The notes below the pieces were generated by a model, which saw only the letters and a program-made list of their open reading frames with translations, ran no database searches and was not told where the DNA came from. A DNA stretch of 64,000 nt from Brachycybe producta (Eukaryota; Arthropoda; Diplopoda; Playtdesmida; Andrognathidae), in the NCBI GenBank assembly GCA_036925085.1, contig JAUPFP010000038.1, positions 170,001-234,000 on the forward strand, in the 5' to 3' direction. Shown here in pieces: positions 51,101-63,382 of the stretch. How positions within the stretch are numbered: the first letter of the stretch is position 1; the number at the start of each line of letters is the position of its first letter. The position numbers and the translations under genes are program-made.

Positions 51101-52079
51101 CATTTTCGAACTCTTGATTATTCTATATTTCAGATGAGCAAATTTAAGAGAAACTAGGAAGTGTTTTAGAAACTAGATGGGTAGCTCAATCATTTACTTA
51201 TAGGTATTTTCACGTTGATATCTTTCAAAATCAAATTTCTATAGAAAAAAAAATTAAAAAATATCATCCGTTTAAAAACTACCTTAACTAGAACAAATGC
51301 AGAAGGGTAAACTACTGATTAAAAAAACAGTAAAACAACTACACCCACAGTTAAGTTATTCATTATCATGACTCCACCTCACAATTAATTAATTTACAAT
51401 GATTTTAACAAATCATTTTTCATAAAATGCAAAAAGAATGTTAAAAAAATCATTAACTTTTTAAGGAATAATCGATAACTTCGATATCAACATTGTAAAT
51501 ATCCTTGTATATGTAATTTAGTAATTACCTATCCGCAGCGATACGCATTGTCTCGCGGCCGAAACTCCTTTGTCAGTCCTAGCAGCTCTCTGAAAATGCA
51601 TCGTCTGCGGCACTTCGTAGTTCTCTTGAGTTATCAGTCCTGCCTTTAACATTGCACTCAATAGATCCTCTTCAATTGTGGTCACTTCTTTGTTTCTAAA
51701 AGAAGATGTTAACTTATAAAAAAATAAGAGTTCTAAATACAGTACATATTTACATAGAGCAATTATACCTTTGCATTCCACTATATCCTTGACCGCTGTA
51801 GCCTAACAACATCGCTACCTTCTTCCGTTTCAGCGTCTCCGTGTACGAAACAACTTCATCTTTGCTATTGTTCTGAAATGAAACACAAAACCGCGCCATA
51901 AAAGCAATGCAAAACCCACGAATATAAAATCAAATTACACTCGAATCGTCCGTCTTTAACTTCTTGTTGCTAGAAATGTTGACTTCGTCATCGTTTTGAT
52001 GTCGTTTATCGGTCTGAATTTCAGGTTTTGATTCTGGCTTCAAATCTGAAGTTCCCAAACTAGTACTTGAGTCGCTCAT
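48150..52079 (-). CDS. PUS1: tRNA pseudouridine synthase PUS1 (TruA family)
   Basis: PUS1 isomerises uridine to pseudouridine in tRNA (positions such as 27/28) and some other RNAs, in the nucleus and, in animals, mitochondria. Fourteen coding exons, high to low: 52079-51939, 51872-51769, 51695-51529, 50607-50545, 50471-50371, 50277-50250, 50178-50100, 49967-49922, 49190-49097, 49026-48911, 48838-48764, 48695-48625, 48530-48392, 48323-48150; 1398 nt, 465 aa, in phase. The catalytic Asp is Asp123 in ARTDKGVSA. Other conserved blocks are [60 protein letters not shown] and QWLSTLP. The N-terminal 47 residues are hydrophilic and rich in S, D and K; the last about 100 are low-complexity and acidic. 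Exon 6 is a 28-nt microexon. The donor of exon 10 (GTTCGG) is weak but is the only one keeping the family sequence. Human PUS1 is similar in length. Confidence 0.97.
50250..50277 (-). other. 28-nt coding microexon of PUS1
   Basis: On the minus strand TTTCTTCTCTCAATAG precedes GTAACAAATTTTCAGTATCG (first 20 nt of the exon), and GTGACA follows it. It encodes VTNFQYRIT plus the first base of an Asp codon. With it, the block from YRITD to KGTH has the same length as the human YRLSA-KGTH block. Without it the phases of the neighbouring exons do not match. Confidence 0.85.
50790..50978. mobile_element. Pogo/Tigger-like MITE in PUS1 intron 3
   Basis: CAGTAAAATGTCGATTATCA at the left and GGTTCCGATAACCGACGCTC at the right are the degraded ends. 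The interior GTCGGACATAGACTAGTTCT and GAAAGTTCATATAATCGAAC are the inverse of sequence in the copies at 27597 and 35730. Confidence 0.65.
51105..51290. mobile_element. Partial MITE of the AAACTAGAAGGGTA family in PUS1 intron 3
   Basis: A well-kept left arm: TTCGAACTCTTGATTATTCT, AAATTTAAGAGAAACTAGGA, GTGTTTTAGAAACTAGATGG, then TATTTTCACGTTGATATCTT. The right arm is missing. Confidence 0.65.
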
Positions 52080-52199
52080 TATACAATTCCTGAAACGAAT
52101 GATTGGGAATCGTTTTGGAACTCCTCTTCTTATAACTGAATGTCCACCTTGAGTTAACGTATTGAGAGGGGGGAAAATAGTAAAAAATGAAAAACTCAC
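52080..52199 (-). promoter_or_regulatory. PUS1 5' UTR with a probable 5' UTR intron
   Basis: On the minus strand CATTCGTTTCAG (AG at 52091-52090) lies 10 nt before the start codon. A donor consensus GTGAGT is at 52199-52194. This would remove about 110 nt from the leader. The frame that appears to extend the protein upstream runs through this proposed intron and starts at a GTG, so the ATG at 52079 is preferred. Confidence 0.55.
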
Positions 52200-54577
52200 A
52201 CATTATTAAGTCGCTTAACATTACAATACTTACAACTAATGAGGAATTGTGCCCTAAATAACATAAGTAGCAAACGAAAAACAAAAATGAGATAAAACAA
52301 ATTGAAAAATTACAGTAAAAATGCCGAAAAACAGTTCAATTACAAGAAAACACGTGTGTAACAAACAATAGACGAATCCGTTCACTCTGAGTAATCAGAT
52401 TAAGTACAATTGTGTTATAACATATTTAATCGGAGTGCACGGATCATAAATCGAAATTATCAATTATGATAATTACTATTCAACGGAAGAAAGCTACTAC
52501 GGCGCATCCGCTTATGGATTAAAATAGTACATAACATTAAAACCTATTTGGAACTATAAATTCATTAAAATGTATGACGTATTTTAATGTAAAATGATCC
52601 CTATGTCCATAGGATCTGCAATAAATATAAAACAAAAATGCTGTCATATTTATTTATAGTTCATAAGTTTATAATCCTCCCCCCCCCAAAAAAAAAGAGA
52701 ATAGGCAAAAATATTCGGACATTACATATTTTGCTAAATTTGAGATATAAATCCAGTTTTGCTACAAGACGATAAGTTATTAACTTATTTTAATAAATAA
52801 AAGTATGCTTAGAAACTAATTCCCATTTTAATTAAAAGTATCATGCATGCAAAAAATATAACTTCAATAATTGATTTATTTTCTTTTTTACTCATTAAAT
52901 CTCACATTGAATTTGAAAATTAATAAACACACTGGCCCTACAATTAGGAGTGTGTCCTCCTCTCCCAAAACATGTATGATGGCCAGAAGTTCCCCAAAAC
53001 CTATTACAAAAATAAAAATGAGTCATTGTTTAATAATTAAGAAATAGAAACATTTTCAAAAGAAATATTTAAGCTATACCATCATACATTAACATTAAAT
53101 ATTCTGTAAAGTGTGATTATTCTAAATTCACTTAGATAATGTTTTTTTAAAAATCATCACATGTCCAAATTCAATTGCAAAGAAATATTTTCTTTCAATT
53201 AAACGCTTAATACATATAAACAAACATTGACTGATTAACTAATTACACGGTTCTTTATGTAACTTAACTACAAATTTAAAACAAACTACAGTTACCATGG
53301 CTATAATGCTTAAATTCTAAAATTCGTTACTAAAAATATTTAAATATTTTAGTTAAAAGTTTTTATGACAAATGATGCAGTTATTAAAAATAAATTTTCT
53401 GCAAAAAAAAAAAAGTGAAATGAAGCATAACGACAAATAAGAATAAAAAAACAGTAACATTGTAAGTTGTAACAAATACAGTTTTGTTCACAAGTGGTTG
53501 GGATGAGACATTATAATACTACAGTTGACAATACACATTGAAGTTGTACAAACAAATATGTCTCGGATACGAATAGAGAAAGAGAGAGAAAAAAAAACCC
53601 ACAAAATTTGAACAGGTGTTTTAAGGTACCTATTTCACGGAACCAACAGAGCAGAGAAAAAGACCACAGAAACACATACATTATATAGTGAGAAGATACA
53701 AGAGGACCCAATGGTATATTAATATTCTAACAACCACACCTGCATTTTAAAATCGCTCTCACTGTGTATATGACACAACCCCCCCCCCCTTTTCACCCCG
53801 TTCCCCACCAAAAAAAATATGAATTTAATAGAGGGGTGAGAGAAGGACGAGGAAAAGTTCATGATCTTTTTTACATTCGATTTGTATGATTTCCAATAAG
53901 AGAAAATTGAAGATAAAATAGGTAGGAAGGGAGGGGGTTTGTGTGTGTTTTGGTGCGAGGTTTTGTGGGGGTTATAAGGTTTGAAGCAAAACTACTGAGC
54001 CTGAAAAACCTTTACTAATGAGGACCATCATCAGCATCATCTTTAAACATAGGGGTTTATAAAATACAGGTGGGATCAGGGCACAAAAAAAAACTAAAAC
54101 AAACAATATACGAGGTCATGACGTCACTCGATTTCTACTTCATAAAGTCAGATGATCAACAGGTAATTGTTTCAATTTGAGGCTCTTCACGAATCTATCC
54201 ACACACAAAACTGTCCTCAATTTTCTTTTACTCCCACGCATACATATATATTTATATATATATATATACACATAGAAGCAAGCAAAAAAACAAAAACATA
54301 GGCCTACCTATAACAAATGGTACAATTTGCATGACGGAGTTTTACAACTTTTTTTTCCAAAAGTTTATCAGTGTAAGTTTTTTTTTCATTGTTTTGATTT
54401 TTCTGAAGGCAAAAATATATTTAAAAAAAACTTAATTGAGAATTAAAACCTCTACTATATATTAACTTAGTTATTACACTTTTTTTTTGATTTTTCACAA
54501 AAATTAAATTTTAGTTCTAGAGTTTTATTTCTGTAATTGTGATTGATTAAACTACCAACAATAAGAAGCTGAGAAAG

Positions 54578-54668
54578 AAAAAAGCGGAGCGCCCCTTTGT
54601 GACCGTTATAATGAGCATGTATGTGAAACCTATGCTCATTCTGACGTTCACGAAAGGTTGCTTTTGCA
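54578..54668. repeat. Imperfect hairpin with AATGAGCAT apex
   Basis: CCCCTTTGTGACCGTTATAA running to TGAGCAT is mirrored by ATGCTCATTCTGACGTTCAC running to GAAAGG. The arms are about 35-40 bp with several mismatches and a loop of about 13 bases. It may be a small MITE; the mismatches also resemble those of a small-RNA precursor. Confidence 0.5.
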
Positions 54669-55024
54669 CCATCGTCCATCAATTTCAATTTTCATTCAAA
54701 AAAAATTGCACACTTTTTTTTCTTTACTGTCAATTAATAACATATGTTACAGGAAAAAATATTACTAAAATTTCTAAAGAATCCCTGTTGAACAAATTCG
54801 TCATTAATCCATTACATTATTTTTGCCTTTATTTATTTAGTTTTATTAATTAGTAATTTTTTTATAAATAACAAACCTTTAAGTACAATTAAGTATTTTG
54901 CTAGAGGTTTCGTTTTTTTAACTTGAGAAATTGTATTTTTTGTTTATTTTATAGAAAATGGAGGCAATCAATGACAACTTCTAAGTAATGCAGAGAAGTG
55001 CATAAAAAATAGCCTCAGCTTCTT

Positions 55025-55116
55025 AGATCGTGTTTATAGTCGGTATTTCATGATATACCATTTCAATACAACTCTGAAATGACATCATAGTGAAATGCCG
55101 ACTATAAACGTGGTCT
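55025..55116. repeat. Hairpin element, arms TTTATAGTCGG-ATTTCA
   Basis: AGATCGTGTTTATAGTCGGT then ATTTCA is mirrored by TGAAATGCCGACTATAAACG then TGGTCTT. The arms are about 27 bp and enclose about 40 bp. Looks like a very small MITE. Confidence 0.65.
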
Positions 55117-55423
55117 TATATTAATAACCACATAAGACATATATAACCAAAGTATATGTAAGTGAAGAGAACAAAAAAAATTCATTCACAAAATGGGGGT
55201 TAAATTAAGTATAGGGGCCTACTGTCCAAGATATACAAATAATGAGTATCTTTTGCATAAAATAATATAATGGCCATTGAAAAAAAAACAACAGATATAA
55301 CAATATGGAGAGGTACAACAGCTTATTTATGAGATAAATCATCATCACTATTATAATATCGTCATAGTCGAATAATTTCCCTAAAAAACTATCTTCCCCC
55401 CCTTTTCCCGCCCTTTTAACAAG

Positions 55424-55548
55424 CTATATAAAAAGTATCCATTCATTAAGTACTTGGCACGTGCGAGAGAAAGATAGAGGTATTGACCCTACCTCTATCT
55501 TTCTCTCGCACGTGCCAAGTACTTAATGAATGGATACTTTTTATATAG
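55424..55548. repeat. Perfect 59-bp inverted repeat with a 7-nt loop
   Basis: The arm 55424-55482 (starting CTATATAAAAAGTATCCATT, ending AGATAGAGGTA) is repeated without a single mismatch in reverse complement at 55490-55548. The loop is TTGACCC (55483-55489). The arms contain the E-box palindrome CACGTG. A CRE palindrome (55549-55556) follows immediately. Confidence 0.95.
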
Positions 55549-58006
55549 TGACGTCACTCATGCGTAGGCGACACGTGCCGTCAAAAGTACGCTTACATTG
55601 TAATATACATACAGGGTGATCGAAAACTCACAGAAATTAAATTAATCTAATATTATATTTTTATTAAATTATTAAATTATTATTATGTGTGAAATATCAT
55701 AACGCAAGAAAATGTCATAAAATACATAACATTTTTTGTTACGCATTTCGACAATTTAAATAAAAAAACAACCTAAATTTATAATTTTAATGATGCGTAA
55801 CAGTTTCTATCACCCTATTGTATTAAGGGTCCATATTAGTGATTGCTAAGTCAAAGCTAATGGCAAAACTCATTAACTTTTAAATGAAATTCCCTTTCAA
55901 AAAAGTTCACGAGTTTAAGACGAACTTTCACTTAGCAGTCATTAAGAATACGATTCTAAGAGGATAGTTAGAAACAAAGCTTTTCTGTTCAAAACCAAAT
56001 AAATATAATATTTTTTTTTATTATTAATTATAATAGTTTAAAATAAACTAACCTCCCGCAGCAATGAATCAGCTTCATTTTGCACTCGAATTTTTTTTTT
56101 AAAAAAAGTTTGTATCTCAAACCTCACTCAATGATAAAAGTGCGAATTAAGTTTTGTGCCACGTAATCAAAAAGTGCTAATTTCGTCATCGTGGTCTCTT
56201 AATACGAGGCTAATCTCTAACAATATTAGAACTTCATACTGAATCAATATTAAAACCCTGTGACAAATTCAACATGTGCCAACCATACCTACGTCAGTCA
56301 CATGTACGTTTGTAATGATCATTTCGCCTCATTTACGAGTATCACAGATGATCAAAAACTACTACACCAGGGCCTAATTATCAAACATAACTAGTTAAAA
56401 ACTTCTTTCAAGTGTAGTTTTAACTAGATCTACTGTTTCCTTTAAAATATATTTTCCCCCAATAGTTTTTACGAACAAAAACTAAATACATACAACTTAA
56501 ATTAGTTAAAATTGCAATTAAAACATTTTATAAGTAACTTAACAACTTGTTTTGTTTGACCACTAACACCCCCCCCCCCCCTAATCTGCAAAATTTCTCA
56601 TTACACTCTCAAATTAAGTGCAATAATTCCAGTTTTATTTTATCTATTTGAATATTTCCAATATAATTTCTACGAAATGGAAACATTTGCCACGTATAAT
56701 AATAATAACTTATATATTAGTTATTAGTATTTGTTTCTAGTTATGCGAATGGCCAGACTGATGTGATGTCTGTTTCTTGTTTACTCATTGCCACAGAAAA
56801 CAACAGGAAAATTAAATATAAAAAGTGTAGAAGTTACATAGGACCCTAGATCATTACACAAATAATGTGACTCATCATTCACATCATCAAATGTAAATAA
56901 AATTTGACCATGCATAGACACAAAAAAAAAATACGAATTGATAGCAAGAGTTTATATGTCCACTAGAAAAACAAACAAACATGGCCTTAAAAATGTTATT
57001 ATTTTACCATTTCGAACCCAGGTGTTCAAATTATATTTTTTTTTGTTCCTTTTCTATTTCGAATAGAGATAAATAATTAAAACATTGTGTTAACTCGTTA
57101 CTGTCCTACAAAAAAAAAGTTCATTTTGTAAAATAACATATCCCTCCCTCTTCTCATTGGACAACATAAAAAAAAATGCAATCCACTTGTCAATTGCAAA
57201 CTTTTTTCTTATTGTTTCAATGGAAAGTTACCTTTTATATTAATTTTCGTTTTCAACCAATGAAATGAAAGTGAAAACTTTTATTTAACAAAAGAAAAGT
57301 CTGTCTTTGCACATGTGGCAAACACACAAAGTTTTTATGTTAATAAATAATAAAAGTTGAGTAGAATATTTCGTGACGTTCTTATATGATGAAGCAACGT
57401 GTCCAAGTTAAGTTATATATGTATGTTTCTAGGGACCCCTACTGCTATATAAACACATACAAAAAAATACATTGAAAAGTCGCAGCTAACTTTCAAGTTT
57501 AGATCATTTTGCAGTTTGAAAACTTATGATTCACATAATATGGAACAACCTCATATTTAATATACATGTAGGAGACCATTTCTATTTAGAAAAAAAAATT
57601 AGGAACCAAACACAACATGTGAGTCCTAAGTTTGATTGAGCATTTTATAGATTGCGAAAAAGAAAAGTGGACGAATGGGTAAATTATTTTTTTTAAAAAA
57701 TGGTAATTTTTTTTTTACTAATTTCTAATTCATTTTAATGTAGTTCATCACACTGATTTATTTTTTGTCAAGAAAACAGAAGAAAATTCCATTTTAAAAC
57801 AGTAGAATAAACTCCATATTATATTGAAGATAAATTAACTTACAAAATAAAATACTGAGTTTATCCTACTTTTTAAGTTTTTTTTTTTAAATATGTCCCC
57901 AAGATGCTAATTGTAATGTTCTTCATTTTGCAGTTTTTTCTACTTGAAGTTGGTTCAGTTCAAGAATTGTATCTTTTTTTTTTCGTTTGTTACGAAGCCG
58001 CAGTTC

Positions 58007-58061
58007 TAAGTAGTTGTGCCGCAGGTAAGAGTTAGTGACGTTACCTGCTCACTACTGCTTA
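58007..58061. repeat. Short hairpin, TAAGTAGTTGTGCCGCAGGT type
   Basis: TAAGTAGTTGTGCCGCAGGT and ACCTGCTCACTACTGCTTA form imperfect arms of about 20 bp around GTAACGTCAC-like sequence. It is related to the hairpin at 61664-61723. Confidence 0.5.
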
Positions 58062-58555
58062 ATACGATGGCATTCGATTTCATCCTAACCTGAAGATTCG
58101 TTTGGTAAATAAGGAAACAAGTGTCTATCAGGGCCAATGAAACTGAAATCATTTTTATTTTAAAAAATAATTAAATTTCATATTAAATTTTTCTGTCATT
58201 CAGCCATTCACAAATATATTGTGTTCACATTTAATTTTGTTACTCATTGTTGTTCAAAGGGGGCGCAAAAGCCCGCATATTTAAGAAGAAGAAAAAAAAC
58301 AGCTCATGCATATAACTTATACGGGCTTCAATTTGTCTTTCCTTTTGTATTTTCTCTTATCTCTATCTCTCTCTCTCTCTTTTACTTTATAAGTTCATCA
58401 TTATCCATTCATTCTAAAAATATAACATAAATTTAGTAGACAAGAGTAATTTTATTCAAAGAAAGATTTTCAGCATTTTGAAATCCTTACTGAAACATAC
58501 ACACACGCCACATAGTAAAATAAAATTATAGTAAAAACGAATATAATTTGTGTAG

Positions 58556-58556
<1 letters not shown>

Positions 58557-58602
<46 letters not shown>
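58557..58602. repeat. (TA)n microsatellite
   Basis: About 22 uninterrupted TA dinucleotides. Shorter TA runs also occur near 18220, 27272, 54240 and 63948. Confidence 0.9.
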
Positions 58603-58606
<4 letters not shown>

Positions 58607-59859
58607 TTACACTACCAAAAAAATCTACCTATATATAAATAATCTCATATAATTTAAATAAAATCTGATGGCTTATAACCACATATTGGATATTTCTAGG
58701 AACCATTTTAATACTTCCATTTCTGTACCTAACAACTGTAACTTAAATTTAGATTTTACAACCACAATTTGAAACTTTCAAATGTAATTGTGATATGAGT
58801 TGAATAAACGTCAATGTAACTTACTACTACCATTGTATTTTTGTTAATTATTTGTCGTCATTTAGTGATACTTGCCAATTTTAATTTGTGATATTTTTTT
58901 TATATATAATGTATTCACATTCAATTGCTATAAGAATCAGTCGCATCATAAGTCTTTTTTTTTTCTTTCTTCAGAAACGTACTTTATATTTATAAGTCTA
59001 GATAAGCTTAACAAATGTTGAAAAGAATCAAAATCGCAATGAAACAACAAAAAAAAAAGCCTCTATAATAAAGATTCCTCAATTAAAATAAATGGACCAG
59101 CCACTAACTGAAAGAGACCAATTTGGAACGGACCAACAGCAAATGGACAACACTTGATGGAACTTAATTAGATTAAAAAGAAAATTAGCCTTTCTCGAGT
59201 CGTAACACAGCAGACATCACGAGCAAAGAAATTTAAGTCTCCCTTTTCCTCTATATATATAAAGGGAGTAAATGAAAAATTGCAGCCATTTTCATAGTAA
59301 TATTAATCGCAAAAACTTAATACAATTTCTTCAAACTTTTGAAAGTTATTAACTTAAAAAAAAATAATAATTAGTTTCAGTTTAGAAGAAGAAGAAAATG
59401 AATTTAAAAAAAGATTCACTCAGGATCAAACAAAGGTAAGTTTTCACTAATTTAAAATTGTCATTTTTTAAAAGAATTATTATTTCAAAGTTTTAAAAAC
59501 TTAAAAACTTTCTCTGGCCATCACCTAGAACTCCAAGCTAAATAAAATTTAAATGTACGGACTAATTTCCATATGCAAATTGGAAATTTTAGTCATTAGT
59601 TCTTCGTGTTTTTGTTTTAAAATCTACTAAAAAAAATTGTTTGTACAATGTTTCAAATAAGTGTAAAAGTTGAAAGTAATTTGCAAGAAACTACTAATAA
59701 GAGTTAAAATATCAAAAATAACTTTTAAAAACCATAAATTTATTTTTAAATACCGCTTCAAATCTTATTCAAAAACGTTGCTTAAAATAAAGTTAAGCTT
59801 AAACCATATGAATATAATATTACCAGTATTAAAGAAGGATTCGAAAACTGCTAACTAAA

Positions 59860-60037
59860 AGGCCTTGTTTCCACTGGGATGAAAATTTGAACTTTTTGAA
59901 AATGTCAACTGGTGAAAAATTGAACAAACGTGGTCTTTGTCTATAGTTAGTGAATGGACAGGGCCATGTTTCTTCTATTTTTCACCAGCTGAAATTTTCA
60001 ATAAGTTCAAATTTTCACCGCAGTGGAAACAAGGCCT
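59860..60037. mobile_element. MITE with TIR AGGCCTTGTTTCCACTG
   Basis: AAGGCCTTGTTTCCACTGGG with ATGAAAATTTGAACTT following is mirrored by AAGTTCAAATTTTCACCGCA with GTGGAAACAAGGCCT following. The element is 178 bp with about 35-bp arms and no coding content. Confidence 0.8.
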
Positions 60038-61663
60038 AATGGCTGAAACGCAGTCAAATGTGACTGGTGTCACCACCTATTGGAAAGTTTTAAGATAACA
60101 AATTTAAATAATAAATTCTTCAATAATTTTATCCGCTCATAATAGAGCCAAATATTTTTTTAAATATATGGTATCTAAATTATAAACAATAATTTAAAAA
60201 AAAATGAATTAATGAACCTTTTAGTATTTGTAAATGTATTTATATTTTTGTCTTGTGAATGAATTGTAAATAGGGAAAGGTCAAAGGCATTTCCTTATTA
60301 AACTAAATCAGATTCAATAAAAAAAATCAAAACGGAATTAGCCTATTCAGGAAGAAGTGATCAGGATTAATCAAATCCCATCATTCAACATTAAGAATAT
60401 ATTTAATGACTTTACAAGACTTCCAACAGACAGAAGATAATTTAGGATTACGTTATCACAATCGCGTTTGTTCTTTTCATAGTCAATTAATTGTTCACGT
60501 TTTCACCACCTTAATAGCAGTAGTAATGTAAAAATTAAAATTGTTTTATGAACTTGAAATTAAGTTTTATGATTTTGGAATCTTTTAAAATAAAACTTTT
60601 TCCCCCATAGATAAACATTTAAAAAATATCGTTTGTTGAAAGTTTGGTCATTATCAAACAGAAGATATAAAAAGCATATTTGAAAATGAGGAGCTTTTTT
60701 TTCAAAACTTTCTAAGTCCATATTTTGGCCAAACTTATTTTATTGCAGTTTTGTAATCAGTTTTCAGAACTTAATCAATCTCTATAAAAAAAATCGATGA
60801 ACTTAGGAAAAAGCTACTCAAATACTCTTAAGGTGGCTTTATAGATATTCATTTTGCTTTTGCCCCACTTATGGCGCCACTGACGTGGCTAATGCTATGC
60901 TCCACAAACGTTTTTGTAAAACTTGAACGCAAAGCCGTCAAGTGAACGGTTTTTTTTTTTCTAAAAAAAAAGGTTATGAAAAAATTCAAATTATTTTCAA
61001 ACCCAGAATGGTAAAAGATTACGTTAAAAACTTAAAAGTTTTTGAATGGCAATATCTTTTTTAAAAAAATAAACATTTTATAGTGTGCTCAGTTTGAAAA
61101 TGATAAGATTTTTTCATTAACATTTCACACAAAAACTACTTTAGCTTTTTTTAAAACTATCATAAAAAGTTTATTTTTAAAAACATCATCATGATAAAAC
61201 TTTTAACATTATTATCAACTATTCTAGTTTCTAAAACACGATTTTTTTTTTCGTATTGTTTCTCCTGAAAAATGTTCACTTGAAAAATATAAATTTTCTC
61301 AAAACGGCGGGTGGAAGGTAAACATAATAGTCACGCAGGTGCGCCATCTGGGAGGACAAAAACAAAATAAATATTTGTAAATTCACCTTATGTGATTACG
61401 CTACCCTTCTAGTTTCTAAAACACTTTTGTCTCTTGACGACAGAATAACAAGAGCTACAGGAAACAGTTAAAACTACCTTAATAATAAATAATTATTAAC
61501 ACTCCAGTAAAACTTTCTTTAAAAATGTTCCAAATATGTATTTCAATTTTCACTGACGCCATGATTTGTTAACAATTAAATATGTAATATTTCATATTTA
61601 TAATTATAATTTCAGAACAATAAAATAAAGGATTGGATAAAAGAAATGAATCCGGCTTTTTTC

Positions 61664-61723
61664 TAAGTACTAGTGCCGCAGGAGTGTAAATTAAAACGAC
61701 TACTCCTGTTGCTATAGTACTTA
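61664..61723. repeat. Short hairpin, TAAGTACTAGTGCCGCAGGA type
   Basis: TAAGTACTAGTGCCGCAGGA and TCCTGTTGCTATAGTACTTA form arms of about 22 bp with three or four mismatches. The left arm shares AGT/TGTGCCGCAGG with the hairpin at 58007-58061. Confidence 0.5.
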
Positions 61724-62474
61724 ACAATGAGCGACAGGACACAACAGCAGCAAAAAGTGGACTGAAAAAAATTGTTTGTCTTTTCACTTTTAGCATCTAT
61801 AATTACTTGTTAATTTTTAAAATTATTAATTTTAAATTATCAATCGAGTACATAATTCAAAATGCACGATATCGATCGAAGCACATCGAATGTATAGTGT
61901 GTCTCATCATCTCCTCAATAACAACAACTTTCGTCACATAATTAATAACTAAACAAAATTTAAAACTTTCTGAAGTAGGCCTAACTTGTCATCGTTTTTT
62001 TTTTCTCCATGAATTCGGAACTTTATGTGTAATTTCCACCCAAACTGTATCCCAGAAGTCTTTTTTTTTTACATAAAATTAAAGAGACAGGATTTTTTTC
62101 GTGTTCCAAGATAAAAAATTATTATTCAATTCTAAAGGACCGAACCGAAAATATATTTCGTGTTATCCAATTTTCCGTGTTAAACAGTTTTCAATGGTCG
62201 TATTAAAAACTCTCTATTCATTAATGAAGTAAAACCTAATTCCTTACTTCCTGCTTAACTCAACATTTATCCCATATTGTTCGAGCACCACGATTTAACC
62301 CTCTTCAAGTCCGAAGAATAACACAATTAACATTATATAAAAAAGACAACTCTAGTAGGCCAACATTAGAAAACATCAGAAAACTTGGAAGTTTCGTAAA
62401 AAGTTTTTTTTTTGTGTGGAAGTTATAAAATGAGTAGAAAAAGCAATACTTAAACCAAATCCGAACAAACTTAC

Positions 62475-62547
62475 CACGTAAGCAGATCACGACACCGAAA
62501 TACACCTGATAGTAAAAGTCTCTCTCAAACGCCTCAGTGATTTTCAT
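62475..62547 (-). CDS. Possible first coding exon of an unrecognised minus-strand gene
   Basis: On the minus strand an ATG at 62547 opens a frame of 24 codons beginning MKITEAFERDFYYQ and ending at a consensus donor, GTAAGT (62474-62469). Codon content looks more exon-like than the surroundings, but no following exon was found and no family is recognised. It may equally be a non-coding leader exon. The ATG lies about 430 bp from the divergent plus-strand start at 62981, with a TGACTCAGCA motif between them (about 62625). Confidence 0.25.
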
Positions 62548-62980
62548 TTCCAAGGGCAATGAACAGATCAATAACTTTCCTCCAGACTAAACACGTCCCA
62601 GTGATCCCTTTTTTCTCTCTCGTTTGACTCAGCAATTTGCCTATTCAAGATCCAAAAGGTTTATAAGTTCGTTCGTACGACTCTGAGGGGGAAGAGATTT
62701 CTTAACCTTGATATCACAGTTTCTAAATGTCACATAACCACAAAAAAACATAACAATGTTTCCTTTTTAAGATTTTTGCTTATAGAACATAAACGATCAG
62801 ATTACCTTTAAGAAGCAACATGAGAGACAGTGTATTCACAACAGTAAATATGCAGGCATAAGGTATCAATATTTCTCTATCTCTCCAAATCAATGTTTAA
62901 GTAACTAGAAATAGTGATTTCTATCCGCATAGTTGTGAATATGGTGACAGGTTCTCGTAATGTAGATTCCGGACTCCAGA

Positions 62981-63295
62981 ATGAGCTGTCGAAGCCGCAC
63001 ATTCGTTTATGAACGAGATTATCATTCCATCACCAGCAAGTGAGTCAGTACCAAAAGGTAACTTCAGAATCTAGAGGTCCATAAAATGGTATAAATTCAA
63101 ACAAAACGCTATAAAATGAAAAAGTTATTCAAATTCTTGCAGTTTTACTTCTTTCTAGATCACGAAAATACAAAAGCCAAGCGAAACTGGATGTGTCACA
63201 AGCATCAAATACCAGTTCTGTAAGAAGCACGACTTTTGATAAACCTTTGGATCGTACAAACGAGTGGAATCAAACTCAGGACAGCAGTTTTTTGG
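62981..63295 (+). CDS. Unrecognised gene, first two coding exons; continues past the window
   Basis: Exon 62981-63039 encodes MSCRSRTFVYERDYHSITS and ends at a consensus donor (GTGAGT) in phase 2. Exon 63159-63295 follows a TTTCTAG acceptor in phase, encodes a hydrophilic stretch (starting KSRKYKSQAKLDVSQASN), and ends at GTAAAG in phase 1. Together about 65 residues, rich in S, T, K and R, with no domain that I recognise. An acceptor-like CTCCAG sits just before the ATG. No further exon with the right phase is visible before 64000; a MITE copy fills 63383-63680. The matching splice signals and phases support a real gene, but the product is unknown. Confidence 0.45.
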
Positions 63296-63382
63296 GTAAA
63301 GATGGCGTTTGTATTGACCTATAAAACAAACTAATAAAAACTATAATAAATAAAGATATCTTATGAACACCTACTGTAATAT

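Larger units (their letters stand above)
52300..62460. other. About 10 kb without a recognisable gene
   Basis: Neither strand shows an exon that I recognise. The stretch is AT-rich and contains hairpin elements (54578-54668, 55025-55116, 55424-55548, 58007-58061, 61664-61723), a MITE (59860-60037), partial copies of the AAACTAGAAGGGTA family near 61150-61275 and 61378-61455, TA runs (54240-54270, 58557-58602) and C runs (about 53778 and 56569). It could be a long 3' UTR or introns of the possible minus-strand gene at 62.5 kb, but nothing proves this. Confidence 0.4.

Noticed and set aside
52080..52199. Upstream in-frame extension of PUS1 that looks like a mitochondrial presequence (Arg-rich)
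   Set aside because: It begins at GTG within a GTGAGT donor and ends at a good acceptor 10 nt before the ATG, so it is better explained as a 5' UTR intron.
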